A DNA stretch of 64,000 nt from an uncultured Formosa sp. (GTDB lineage Bacteria; Bacteroidota; Bacteroidia; Flavobacteriales; Flavobacteriaceae), in NCBI RefSeq assembly GCF_947500765.1, contig NZ_CANMTH010000008.1:1-64000 (forward strand), written 5' to 3'. This document shows positions 1-9,800 of the stretch, one piece after another. Within the stretch, counting starts at the first letter, position 1; every line of letters starts with the position of its first letter. The translations under genes and the position numbers were made by a program. Under the pieces are notes generated by a model that saw nothing but the letters and a program-made list of their open reading frames with translations, did not search any database and was not told the DNA's origin.

Positions 1-306
1 AAAGGCGGATTAAAAATGTTAACCAAAAATATGGCAACAGAATGGGCTAAGTTTAACATTCAAACAAACGGAATAGGTCCAGGATACTTTGCAACATCTC
101 AAACAGCACCCATACGAGTAAATGGTCATCCTTTTAATGATTTTATCATTAGCAGAACACCAGCCGCACGATGGGGAAATCCAGAAGATTTACAAGGAAC
201 AGCCGTGTTTTTAGCATCAAAAGCAAGTGATTTTGTAAACGGACATGTTGTGTATGTAGATGGAGGAATTTTAGCTACAATAGGAAAACCTTCAAACGAA
301 GATTAA
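1..306 (+). CDS. kduD: KduD-like SDR dehydrogenase, 3' fragment
   Basis: This is the C-terminal ~101 residues of a short-chain dehydrogenase; the frame is open back to base 1, so the true start lies upstream and the ATG at 16 is internal. The fragment starts just after the catalytic YxxxK region (KGGLKML) and includes the NGIGPGYF loop, the PAARWGNPEDLQG motif and the terminal VDGG, all typical of classical SDRs. The wording matches 2-dehydro-3-deoxy-D-gluconate 5-dehydrogenase / gluconate 5-dehydrogenase. KduD reduces 5-keto-4-deoxyuronate-derived diketogluconate to KDG, which fits the uronate genes that follow and the GH88 further on. Substrate assignment is inference from family and context; the NAD-binding half is outside the window. 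Confidence 0.8.
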   Translation, partial: KGGLKMLTKNMATEWAKFNIQTNGIGPGYFATSQTAPIRVNGHPFNDFIISRTPAARWGNPEDLQGTAVFLASKASDFVNGHVVYVDGGILATIGKPSNED

Positions 307-460
307 TTTTTAAAGCGATTTTTATAAATCAGTTTCAGGTGTAAACTAGGTATAAATTAAGATTAACTAAAAAATAATACTTGCTTTAAATTGTACGTGT
401 TTATAGTTAGGTTTTTACCTAGAATAAATTAAAGAAATGAATAATTTAATTGAATAAATA

Positions 461-1756
461 ATGAATGCAGAAATAAAAACAGGAAATTATAGATATCGAA
501 TACTCGCGCTCTTAATGTTTGCTACAACTATTAATTACTTTGATAGGAGTATTGTTGGAGTATTGGCCCCAACACTCGAAAAAATGTTTGGCTGGACCAA
601 TAAGGATTATGCTTTTATCATGATTTCATTTAAGGTAGCTTATGCTTTAGGTATGCTTTCAATGGGAGGTTTAATAGATAGATTAGGAACTAAAAAAGGA
701 TATACACTATCTATAGCAATTTGGAGTTTTTTCGGGATTTTACATGCTTTAGTAAGACCTGGATTTAGTGTTATGGGGTTTGCAGCAGCCCGTTTTGGTT
801 TAGGTTTTGGAGAATCAGGAAATTTTCCAGCAGCTATTAAAACAACTGCAGAATGGTTTCCTAAAAAAGACCGTGCTTTTGCTACAGGACTTTTTAATGC
901 CGCAACAAGTGTAGGGGCAATTGCAGCACCTTTTGTGGTAGCTTGGATAGTACACGAAGATGGAACAAATTGGCAAATACCATTTTTAATAACAGGTGGG
1001 CTTAGTGCTATTTGGGTTTTATTATGGTTTAGAATGTATAAAAAACCAGAAAATCATCCTAAAGTTACAAAAGAAGAGTTGGCTTATATTCATTCAGATT
1101 CTGAAATAGAAAATGAAGAAAAACTACCCTGGAAAAGTGTCTTGAGAAAACGTCAAACTTGGGCCTTTGCTTTAGCTAAAGTTACCGACGCTGTATGGTG
1201 GTTTTACCTATTCTGGGGAGCAAAATTTTTAGCAGATACTTTTGGAGTGAACATTCACGATATTGCATTACCATTTTTTGTAATTTATATTTTTGCTGAC
1301 GGTGGAAGTATTTTAGGAGGATATCTTTCTGGTGTATTTATTAGAAAAGGTTGGTCTGTAAATAAAGCTCGAAAAATAACATTGTTAATCTGTGCATTAA
1401 TCATTCTTCCTGTAAGCTTTGTAGCTATTACCGATAATAAATGGATTGCCGTTTTTCTAATTGGTTTGGCTGCCGCTGGTCATCAAGCTTGGTCTGCAAA
1501 TATCTTTACTTTAGCATCAGATGTGTTTCCTAAAAAAGCAACAGCTTCGGTTGTTGGTATAGGAGGAATGGTTGGAGCTGTAGCAGGTATTGTTGCCGAT
1601 TTTGCATTAGGTTCTGTATTAGATCAAGCAGGAAATACAGGGTATTTTTGGGCTTTCTTAATCGCTGGATCTTGTTATTTAATTGTTTTAGGTTTTGTGC
1701 ATCTTTTAATGCCAAAAATGACGCCTTTAGATGAGAATTTAGAATTGATTTCATAA
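461..1756 (+). CDS. exuT: MFS hexuronate transporter (ExuT-like)
   Basis: A 431-residue major facilitator protein with about twelve hydrophobic segments. Near the N terminus it has NYFDRSIVGVLAP and GLIDRLGTKKGY, and further on ARFGLGFGESGNFPAAIKTTAEWFP, all hallmarks of the anion:cation symporter group that includes hexuronate transporter ExuT. It would import glucuronate, galacturonate or related acids across the inner membrane. It lies 154 bases downstream of the KduD-like gene on the same strand and ends at a hairpin terminator, convergent with the LacI gene. The neighbouring UxaC/UxuA genes make uronate the likely cargo; exact specificity is inferred. Confidence 0.87.
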   Translation: MNAEIKTGNYRYRILALLMFATTINYFDRSIVGVLAPTLEKMFGWTNKDYAFIMISFKVAYALGMLSMGGLIDRLGTKKGYTLSIAIWSFFGILHALVRPGFSVMGFAAARFGLGFGESGNFPAAIKTTAEWFPKKDRAFATGLFNAATSVGAIAAPFVVAWIVHEDGTNWQIPFLITGGLSAIWVLLWFRMYKKPENHPKVTKEELAYIHSDSEIENEEKLPWKSVLRKRQTWAFALAKVTDAVWWFYLFWGAKFLADTFGVNIHDIALPFFVIYIFADGGSILGGYLSGVFIRKGWSVNKARKITLLICALIILPVSFVAITDNKWIAVFLIGLAAAGHQAWSANIFTLASDVFPKKATASVVGIGGMVGAVAGIVADFALGSVLDQAGNTGYFWAFLIAGSCYLIVLGFVHLLMPKMTPLDENLELIS

Positions 1757-1865
1757 ATTTAATCAGATGAAATCACATACTAAAAGTTAAGAAAATGTGT
1801 GAAGATCGTTTCAAATTATTAACACTTTTGGAAGTTACTTTTAATTAAAAAATAATAGTGTTTGT

Positions 1866-1901
1866 AGAAGGGTTTCAAAGCTTATGTTTTGGAACCCTTC
1901 T
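1866..1901 (+). terminator. Intrinsic terminator after exuT-like gene
   Basis: AGAAGGGTTTCAAA (1866-1879) pairs with TTTGGAACCCTTCT (1888-1901) with one G-U pair, followed by TTAGTTTTA. It lies between the convergent transporter and LacI genes and may serve both strands. Confidence 0.75.
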
Positions 1902-1945
1902 TTAGTTTTATGAATAAAATTATAGGATATAATAGAACAGTGTGT

Positions 1946-2998
1946 TTAATAACTATTCTCGTTATAAATTACGTTTTCTTTAATTAAAATATCTATAGGA
2001 AGATATATTTTATGGCTTGGTATATTGTTTTTAACTAAATAATCATTCATTAACTTAACAGCATTGTAGCCCTGGTTAAATGGTTTTTGAGAGATTAAAA
2101 ACGAAACAGAATTATTTTTTAAACATTCAATGTTTTGAGGAGTATTATCAAATCCTATTAACTCAAGTGTTTTTAGGTATGTATCTGCCATGCAATCAAC
2201 AAGCATATGTATACGGCTTGATGGTACAAATACACCTTTTATATCTGGATGATTATTTAAATAGGTGTTAATTTTTGTTTTGCGTAACGTTTTAGAATCT
2301 TGACTTTCAATTTCAAGCGTAAGGATTTTACATGGAATTTCATTTTTAACGAAATAATTGGTAAACCCTTCTATACGTTTAAATACAGCGTTGTTATTGG
2401 TTATATTTTTTCTAGATTGAATAATTAAAAATTCAGAAGATTCAGTGGTCTTAGACAGCATGAGTTTGGCTGCAATATAACCGGCAGTAAAAGAATCTTG
2501 TCCCACAAAAGATAAATTATTAAAACCTTCAATTTCAATGTTTAAAAATAGATAAGGAATTTTTTTATCGTCTAGAATAGCTACAATATTTCTTGTTTCT
2601 TCAGAAAAACTAGGCGCTATTATAAATGCAGAAGGATTAGATTTTAATAACTCGTGAAAAGTGTTAATGTAAGATTCTGGTTTTTGCTGGTTGTAAGTTA
2701 AGGTTTGCACTTGTGTTCCGAAAGTTTTAATGTCTTCGGCCGCTTTGGTTATCCCTAAATTAGGCGATTTCCAAAATAAATCAGATTTATTATGAGCAGG
2801 AATTAATACAGCAATATTGAATTTGTTTTTTAGTGCAAGGGCACTTGCTACAGGGTTAACACTAAAATTATATTCCTTTATAATTGCTCTAACCTTTTCT
2901 TCTGTTTTTTTAGAGACACCACCACGGTTATGTAAAACGCGATCAACTGTTCCTTCTGATACATTTGCTTCTTGTGCTATTTCTTTGATGGTTTTCAT
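1946..2998 (-). CDS. LacI-family transcriptional regulator
   Basis: A 350-residue LacI-type regulator. Residues 1-50 form the helix-turn-helix and hinge (TIKEIAQEANVSEGTVDRVLHNRGGVSKKT). The rest is a periplasmic-binding-protein-like effector domain starting at NIAVLIPAHNKSD, with the GYIAAKLM and IELIGFDN-type elements of sugar-responsive members. It is transcribed divergently from the fructuronate reductase/UxuA/UxaC operon. Two copies of GTGTGCGCACAC in the intergenic region are the natural operator candidates, so it probably represses that operon until a uronate-derived inducer binds. The effector is not known. It ends convergent with the transporter gene. Confidence 0.88.
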   Translation of the reverse strand: MKTIKEIAQEANVSEGTVDRVLHNRGGVSKKTEEKVRAIIKEYNFSVNPVASALALKNKFNIAVLIPAHNKSDLFWKSPNLGITKAAEDIKTFGTQVQTLTYNQQKPESYINTFHELLKSNPSAFIIAPSFSEETRNIVAILDDKKIPYLFLNIEIEGFNNLSFVGQDSFTAGYIAAKLMLSKTTESSEFLIIQSRKNITNNNAVFKRIEGFTNYFVKNEIPCKILTLEIESQDSKTLRKTKINTYLNNHPDIKGVFVPSSRIHMLVDCMADTYLKTLELIGFDNTPQNIECLKNNSVSFLISQKPFNQGYNAVKLMNDYLVKNNIPSHKIYLPIDILIKENVIYNENSY

Positions 2999-3088
2999 AT
3001 AAAATGATAAAAAATAAGTCTTTAAATAGTGTTAGTTATTATAATGAAACACTATTTCCTAAAATATTCGATAAATATATATAACATT

Positions 3089-3121
3089 TTTGTGTGCGCA
3101 CACGTTTTTTTATTATTTTTG
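3089..3121 (+). promoter_or_regulatory. Core promoter of the uronate operon
   Basis: TTTG at 3089-3092, a 21-base spacer, then TATTTTTG at 3114-3121. This fits the Bacteroidetes sigma consensus (TTTG ... TAnnTTTG). Transcription would begin near 3128, about 58 bases before the ATG at 3186. Confidence 0.65.
3092..3103. promoter_or_regulatory. Putative LacI operator O1
   Basis: Perfect 12-bp palindrome GTGTGCGCACAC in a T-rich setting. It shares its first base with the -33 TTTG box, so bound repressor would block sigma access. Confidence 0.7.
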
Positions 3122-3122
3122 T

Positions 3123-3134
3123 GTGTGCGCACAC
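3123..3134. promoter_or_regulatory. Putative LacI operator O2
   Basis: A second identical palindrome GTGTGCGCACAC, starting two bases after the -7 box and covering the expected start site. It is 31 bp from O1, about three helical turns, so both sites face the same side of the DNA. Confidence 0.7.
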
Positions 3135-3185
3135 GAAATGTGTGTTTCGTAAAAATTTGTAATAAAAATAGTAATATCTAAAAAT

Positions 3186-4013
3186 ATGAGTAAAGTAGTA
3201 GTAGTAACAGGAGCTGGCGGTGTGTTATGTAGCACCTTAGCAAAGGCTTTGTCTAAACAAGGTCATAAAATAGCTGTTTTAGATTTAAAAAAAGAAGCAG
3301 CAGATAAAGTTGCAGAAGAAATTAATGCTGAAGGAGGTCATGCTATTGGAGTTGTAGCAAATGTGCTAGAAAAAGCATCTTTAGAAGCCGCTAAAGCAGA
3401 AGTGAACGAAAAATTAGGACCTTGTGATATTCTTGTAAATGGAGCAGGAGGTAATCATCCATTAGGAACAACATCTAATCCACATTTATTAGAAGCAGAT
3501 TTACAAAATACAACAGAAGGATTTAAAACCTTTTTCGATTTAGATCCTAAAGGAATTGAATTTGTATTCAACTTAAACTTTATAGGTACGTTATTACCAA
3601 CTCAAATTTTTGCTAAAGATATGGTGGGTAAAAAAGGATGTAGTATTTTAAATATTTCATCTATGAATGCTTTTACACCATTAACTAAAATTCCAGCTTA
3701 CAGTGGGGCAAAAGCAGCTGTGTCTAATTTTACACAATGGTTAGCTGTACACTTTTCTAAAGTTGGAATTCGTGTAAATGCGTTAGCTCCAGGATTCTTT
3801 CTTACAGATCAAAACAGATCGTTATTAACTAACGAAGACGGAAGTTTAACACAACGCGGACAACAAATTATAGATCAAACACCAATGGGTAGATACGGTG
3901 TACCAGAAGATTTAATAAGTACAACATTGTATTTATGCGACGAAAAATCTGCATTTGTTACAGGAGTTGTAATCCCTATTGATGGTGGATTTAGTGCATA
4001 TAGTGGTGTTTAA
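3186..4013 (+). CDS. SDR-type fructuronate reductase (D-mannonate oxidoreductase)
   Basis: A 275-residue short-chain dehydrogenase. The nucleotide-binding turn TGAGGVL is at residues 8-14, the NGAGG motif near 85-89, and the catalytic set is Ser159, Tyr172 and Lys176 (AYSGAKAAV). The terminal PIDGGFSAYSGV is typical. The insert NHPLGTTSNPH after NGAGG is characteristic of the SDR D-mannonate oxidoreductases (YjmF/UxuB type of Gram-positives and Bacteroidetes), which are unrelated to the E. coli UxuB fold. It would interconvert D-fructuronate and D-mannonate with NAD(P)H. It is the first gene of the uxu operon, 18 bases before uxuA, which supports the role. Confidence 0.85.
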   Translation: MSKVVVVTGAGGVLCSTLAKALSKQGHKIAVLDLKKEAADKVAEEINAEGGHAIGVVANVLEKASLEAAKAEVNEKLGPCDILVNGAGGNHPLGTTSNPHLLEADLQNTTEGFKTFFDLDPKGIEFVFNLNFIGTLLPTQIFAKDMVGKKGCSILNISSMNAFTPLTKIPAYSGAKAAVSNFTQWLAVHFSKVGIRVNALAPGFFLTDQNRSLLTNEDGSLTQRGQQIIDQTPMGRYGVPEDLISTTLYLCDEKSAFVTGVVIPIDGGFSAYSGV

Positions 4014-4031
4014 TAATTAAAAAAGTATAAC

Positions 4032-5207
4032 ATGGAACAAACATGGCGTTGGTACGGGCCAAACGATCCCGTATCCTTATCAGATATAAAACAAGCAGGA
4101 GCAACAGGAATTGTAAATGCATTACATCATATTCCAAATGGAACAGTTTGGAGTGTTGAAGAGATTACAAAACGAAAAGAAACCATTGAAAAAATGGGTT
4201 TAACTTGGAGCGTAGTAGAAAGTATTCCTGTTCATGAAAATATAAAAACACGTTCTGGTAATTTTCAAGAATACATTGAAAATTATAAACAAAGCATCAA
4301 GAATTTAGCACAATGTGGTGTACATATTGTATGTTATAATTTTATGCCTGTTTTAGACTGGACACGTACAGATTTAGCTTTTGAAGTAGAAGATGGTTCT
4401 AAAGCACTCCGTTTTGATGTAGTTGCATTTGCAGCTTTTGAATTATTCTTATTACAACGTCCAGGTGCAGAACAAGATTATTCTGAAGCGATACAAGCTG
4501 AAGCTAAAGCTTATGTTGAAAAGCTAACCGAAGACGAAAAACAAAAACTTGTAAATAATATTATTGCAGGTTTACCAGGAGCAGAAGAAGGTTATACTTT
4601 AGAGCAGTTTCAGGCTATTCTAGACACCTATGCTAATATAGATGCTGAGCAATTAAAGAAAAATCTAGTTGCTTTTCTAAAAGAAATTATTCCAATAGCA
4701 TCTCAGAATAATGTCTTAATGTGTATTCATCCAGACGATCCACCATATCAAATTTTAGGATTACCAAGAGTGGTTAGTACAGAAGCAGATTATGCGTATT
4801 TGTTTGATCAAGTTCCAGATAGAGCAAACGGAATTACATTTTGTACAGGATCTTTAGGAGTAAGAGCAGATAACGATTTATTAAGCATCTTTAAACGTTT
4901 TGCAGATCGTGTTCACTTTTTACATTTTAGAAGTACACAACGCGATGCTAAAGGGAATTTCCATGAGGCAAACCATTTAGAAGGCGATGTAGATATGTTT
5001 AGCTTAGTTAAGGAAGTAGTTATCGAAGAACGACGTAGAACAGCAGCAGGAATGGCAGATGCTATAATTCCAATGCGTCCAGATCATGGTCATCAAATGC
5101 TAGATGATTTACATAAGAAAACGAATCCAGGCTATTCAGGTATTGGAAGATTACGCGGATTGGCAGAATTACGAGGCTTGGAATTAGGTATAAAAAAATC
5201 ATTTTAA
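4032..5207 (+). CDS. uxuA: Mannonate dehydratase
   Basis: A 391-residue protein opening METWRWYGP-like ([16 protein letters not shown]) with [15 protein letters not shown], the signature of UxuA. It has the metal-site motifs CIHPDDPP and FCTGSLGVR, then HFRSTQR and [12 protein letters not shown]. Length is very close to the E. coli enzyme. It dehydrates D-mannonate to 2-keto-3-deoxygluconate in the cytoplasm. It lies between the fructuronate reductase and UxaC genes with 18-base gaps on both sides, a coherent glucuronate-to-KDG operon. Confidence 0.95.
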   Translation: MEQTWRWYGPNDPVSLSDIKQAGATGIVNALHHIPNGTVWSVEEITKRKETIEKMGLTWSVVESIPVHENIKTRSGNFQEYIENYKQSIKNLAQCGVHIVCYNFMPVLDWTRTDLAFEVEDGSKALRFDVVAFAAFELFLLQRPGAEQDYSEAIQAEAKAYVEKLTEDEKQKLVNNIIAGLPGAEEGYTLEQFQAILDTYANIDAEQLKKNLVAFLKEIIPIASQNNVLMCIHPDDPPYQILGLPRVVSTEADYAYLFDQVPDRANGITFCTGSLGVRADNDLLSIFKRFADRVHFLHFRSTQRDAKGNFHEANHLEGDVDMFSLVKEVVIEERRRTAAGMADAIIPMRPDHGHQMLDDLHKKTNPGYSGIGRLRGLAELRGLELGIKKSF

Positions 5208-5225
5208 AGATTAAAATTTTAAACT

Positions 5226-6626
5226 ATGAGTACAAGTTTTATTCACGACAATTTTCTTTTAGAAAATAAATATGCTGAAGAATTATATCATAATTATTCT
5301 AAAAATCAGCCTATAATAGATTACCACAACCATTTGTCACCTCAGCAAATTGCAGACGATGTTAAATTTGGGAATATAACTAATGTTTGGATTAAAGGCG
5401 ACCACTATAAGTGGCGTGCGATGCGTACATTGGGAATAAAAGAAGAGTTTATAACAGGAAACAGTTCAGATAAAGAGAAGTTCTTAAATTGGGCAAAAAC
5501 GGTGCCTTATACCATGCGTAATCCGTTATATCACTGGACACATTTAGAATTGGCACGATATTTCGATATTACAGAATTATTGAATGAGAAATCGGCCGAA
5601 AAAATTTGGGATGAAACCAAAATGAAATTAAATTCTGATGCGTATAGCTGTAGAGGATTGCTAAAAAAAGTAAACGCAGAGTTGGTGTGTACAACAGAAG
5701 ATCCTATAGATACTTTAGAATACCACCATAAATTAGCTCAAGAAAATTTTGGAGTTAAAGTTAGTACTGCTTTTAGACCCGATAAAGCCATATTTATTTC
5801 ACATGATGGTTATAATGAATACCTAACATCTTTAGGAGCAGCCGCTGGTGTGCATATAAATTCATTTACAAGTTTATGCGATGCCTTAATTAAAAGAATT
5901 CAGTTTTTTCATAATAGTGGCTGTCGATTATGTGACCATGGTTTAGATAAAATTTATTTTGAAAACTATACAGAAAGTGAAGTTAATTCTATTTTAAAGA
6001 AGCAATTAGAAGGACAATCTATTACTAGTCTTGAGGCAGCAAAGTTTCAAAGTGCAATCTTAATATTTTTATGCGAAACGTATCATGAATTTGGTTGGGT
6101 ACAACAATTCCATTTAGGTGCTTTGCGTAATAATAATAAGCGTATGCATACGCTTTTAGGCCCAGATACTGGTTGGGATTCTATAGGCGATTATCCGCAA
6201 GCACAAAAACTATCTGCATTTTTAAATGCTTTAGATAGTAAAGATAAATTAACAAAAACCATTATTTACAACCTAAATCCAGCCGATAATGAAGTTATGG
6301 CAACTATGATTGGTAATTTTAACGACGGTAGTGTGAAAGGTAAAGTGCAATGGGGTTCTGGATGGTGGTTTTTAGATCAAAAAGATGGAATGACTAAGCA
6401 ATTAAATACTCTGTCTAATATGGGGTTAATTAGCTGTTTTGTAGGTATGTTAACCGATTCTAGAAGCTTCTTATCTTTTCCTAGACATGAATATTTTAGA
6501 CGAATTCTTTGTAATCTTTTAGGAGACGAAATACAGCGAGGAGAATTGCCAAACGATATGGAATGGATTGGAAAAATGGTGTCTGATATTAGCTATAATA
6601 ACGCCAAAAATTATTTTGATTTTTAA
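5226..6626 (+). CDS. uxaC: Glucuronate (uronate) isomerase
   Basis: A 466-residue amidohydrolase-fold protein with the early metal motif DYHNHLSP, then TEDPIDTLEYH and FRPDKA, and a late block with GWWFLDQKDGM and GMLTDSRSFLSFPRHEYFRR, all diagnostic of UxaC. It isomerises D-glucuronate to D-fructuronate (and galacturonate to tagaturonate). It is the last gene of the operon and is followed by a terminator at 6681. With the two upstream enzymes and the ExuT-like carrier it gives a full import-to-KDG route; KDG kinase and aldolase are not in the window. Confidence 0.95.
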   Translation: MSTSFIHDNFLLENKYAEELYHNYSKNQPIIDYHNHLSPQQIADDVKFGNITNVWIKGDHYKWRAMRTLGIKEEFITGNSSDKEKFLNWAKTVPYTMRNPLYHWTHLELARYFDITELLNEKSAEKIWDETKMKLNSDAYSCRGLLKKVNAELVCTTEDPIDTLEYHHKLAQENFGVKVSTAFRPDKAIFISHDGYNEYLTSLGAAAGVHINSFTSLCDALIKRIQFFHNSGCRLCDHGLDKIYFENYTESEVNSILKKQLEGQSITSLEAAKFQSAILIFLCETYHEFGWVQQFHLGALRNNNKRMHTLLGPDTGWDSIGDYPQAQKLSAFLNALDSKDKLTKTIIYNLNPADNEVMATMIGNFNDGSVKGKVQWGSGWWFLDQKDGMTKQLNTLSNMGLISCFVGMLTDSRSFLSFPRHEYFRRILCNLLGDEIQRGELPNDMEWIGKMVSDISYNNAKNYFDF

Positions 6627-6680
6627 TTAATATTCGTTCTTTAGCTGAATACCCCTTATATATTAAATAATTAATTATTA

Positions 6681-6735
6681 AAACCCTTTTAACGCTATTG
6701 TAATTTCATATTACAAGAGTTAAAAGGGCTTTTTA
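6681..6735 (+). terminator. Terminator after uxaC
   Basis: Outer stem CCCTTTTAAC (6684-6693) pairs with GTTAAAAGGG (6719-6728), followed by CTTTTTA. An inner stem TTGTAAT/ATTACAA (6698-6704 / 6710-6716) stacks inside it. An A-run precedes the stem, so it may also stop minus-strand transcription from the HTCS gene. Confidence 0.8.
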
Positions 6736-6848
6736 TGTCATAACTTTTATTGAATAGTATTAAAGTTTGATTTTTTAATAAGTGATTGCTTTATCATAGT
6801 AAATAGAATAGATCGATCTCTTAAATATCGTGTTTTATTTAATTAACT

Positions 6849-9800
6849 TTAGTTTTTAAAGTTATCGTTTATATACTCACTTGGAGATTTTCCGTATTGC
6901 TTTTTAAATGCTTTTGTGAAGTAATTATGGGAATTAAAACCAACAGAATAACCTATTTCGTTAATCTTATAATCGCCAGACTTCATAAGTTGTATGGCAT
7001 GTTTTAGTCTAATATTTCTAATAAACTCACTTGCAGATTGATCTGTAATCGATTTTAATTTTCTATGTAAATGTGTACGACTTAAATGTAGGTTTTTAGC
7101 TAAAACTTCTACCCCAAATTCGGTGTTTGTAATGTTTTCTTCAATAATTTTAATCGCTTTAAGAATTAATTTCTTGTCTAAATCATGCATTTCAAATTCA
7201 TCCTCCCATTTATCTTCAGAAGACGCAAAAGATGCTCTTAGTAATTTTCTAGAATTTAATAAATTATTGATTTGAACGATTAATAAATCTTCATCAAAAG
7301 GTTTGGCTAAATAGGCATCTGCACCAGAATTAATTCCTGTAATTTTATCTTGTATAGTATCTAATGCAGTAAGTAAGATTACTGGAATATGACTTGTATT
7401 AATATCGGTTTTAATTTTAGCACACAGTTCAATTCCATCAATATGTGGCATCATAATATCTGAAACAACTAAATCTGGGTATAAAGAATTTACTTGGTTT
7501 AGTGCTTCTTTTCCGTTTTTAGCTTTTGCTATTCTGTAATTGTCTTTAAGAGATTCTTCTAAGAAATCTAATAACTCTGGATTGTCTTCAGCAATCAATA
7601 TAAGTGCTTCTTGATTTTCAGAAGTATGTATTTCTTCAACATTTACTTCAGGTGTAATTGCAGATTCTGTAGAAAAATCAAAGGACGAGATGTTTGTAGA
7701 TTCTACAGGTTTATCACTAAAAGACCCTAATTGGTGTATTGGTAAACAAATATGAAATACAGATCCTTGATTTTCTGAACTTGCTAGCGTTAATTGACCA
7801 CTGTGCATGGTAATATAGTTTGTAGATAACGATAAACCTATTCCTGTACCTGTTCCTCTATCTATATCTGAGTTAATTTGAAAAAAACGTTCAAATACTT
7901 TAGGTAGCTTATCTTTAGAAATACCTACACCAGTATCTGAAATACTAATAGTAATAAAATCATCTTTAATGGCATCTCCAACGGTATAATTGTACCAATC
8001 GGGTTTTATTACTGGTTCTTTATTAGTCTGTATTTTTAGTGTTATTGTACCATTGTCTGGCGAATATTTAAATGCATTTGAAAGAATATTAACAAGGACT
8101 TTATCTATTTTATCTGTATCAAAATCCATTTTAATACATGGTTTTTCAGAAATAAAATTAAAATTAAACGCTCTATGCATAGCATGTTCCTCGAAACAGT
8201 TAAATACATTTTTACTAAAAGATACAATGTCTGTATGGATTGGGCTAAGTCTTAATTTCCCGTGATCAATTCTTCTAAAATCAAGAAATTGATTGATTAA
8301 TCGAAGTAAACGGTCTGTATTGTTTTTAATTAGTGCTAATTGTTTGTTAGAAGCTTGATCGCCTATACCTGATTTTAATAAACGATTAACAGGACCATGA
8401 ATAAGTGTTAATGGTGTTCTAAATTCATGTGAAATATTGGTGAAAAATTGAAGTTTTACCTGGTGTAATTGCTCTTCTGTTTCTCTATGTATTTTAGATA
8501 AATCTATTTCAGATTTTAGTTTCTGACGATGAATAACTTGTTTTCTGAAAAAATAAATAGAACAAATAAAAGCAATTAAGTAAAATAAATAGGCATACCA
8601 CGTTAGCCAAAAAGGAGGTGTAATGGTTATATTAATTTGAGTTGCTATGTCGTTCCAAACCCCGTCGTTATTCGCCGATTTTACTTCGAATATATAATCG
8701 CCTGGCGGAATGTTGGTGAAATTAGCTTTATCATTATAATCTGCATTACTCCATTGCTCATCAAACCCTTTTAAGCGATACTTAAACTTGTTAATAAGTG
8801 GATTTATATAATTATTAGATATAAATTGAAAACTAAACGAGTTTTGATTATATTTTAGTGTAATGAAACGAGTTTTGCTAATAATATCTTCTAATACAGA
8901 ATGGGTTGTAGAAGGTAGAATTTCTTCATTATTTATATAAAAATGAGTAACCGTTGTTATTGGTAAAATAGGGTTTATTTGTATTTTACTAGGAAAGAAA
9001 CGTATTAAACCATTAGAGCCTCCAAAATATAATTCTTTATTAGACGAAACTAGAGCTGCTGTAGGATGAAAGTGATTGTTTAGAATCCCTTTATTACTTA
9101 TAAAGGACTGTGTTTTATTGGTTGTGGTATTAAATTTGCTAATACCATTTTCTGTTGTAATCCATAAATTATTATCAGAATCTTCTAAGATTGAAAAAAT
9201 CTCATTTCCTGTAAGGCCATCTTTTTCTGTAAAATGCTCTGTAGTATCTGTTTTTGGATTGTATTTGTCTAGTCCGTGCCCATTAGTACCAATCCAGATG
9301 TAGCCATTGCTACCTTCTTGTAAACAATAAATGTAATTGGTAGCTATACTTTTAGCATTGTTTTCTTGGTAAAATATATGAATAAATTCTTTAGATCCTT
9401 TCTTTAAAAGGTTAAGTCCGTTTTCTGTAGCGAACCAAATATCACCTTCTTTATCTTGAATAATATGACGAACATTATTGTTTGATATGGTATTTATATC
9501 TAAAGGGTTATGTTGAAAACGAGTAAATTTTTTAGAATGAAAATTATAAAAATAGACTCCTTTTGGGTAATCACTAACCCATAACCCCTCGTTGGTAGGT
9601 AATAAATCTAGAGCTTGTAAACCTGTTTCAAAGGGTGGTTTTATTTGTTGAAACGTGCTGCTGTTTTTCGGACGATATAATAATCCATTACCATAAGTTC
9701 CAAGCCATAATGTTCCGTATTTATCGTATGCAATAGATTTTACATTTTTAACCTCACGACCGTTATATACTATAATTTCTTTTGTAAAAACATTGGTTTC

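Noticed and set aside
16..306. Reading the ATG at 16 as the start of a complete 96-residue gene
   Set aside because: The frame is open to base 1 and the sequence begins inside an SDR fold just after the catalytic motif, so it is the 3' end of a longer gene.
408..421. TAGGT-TTTT-ACCTA inverted repeat upstream of the transporter gene
   Set aside because: Five-base arms in AT-rich DNA without a matching second copy or promoter box; too weak to call an operator.
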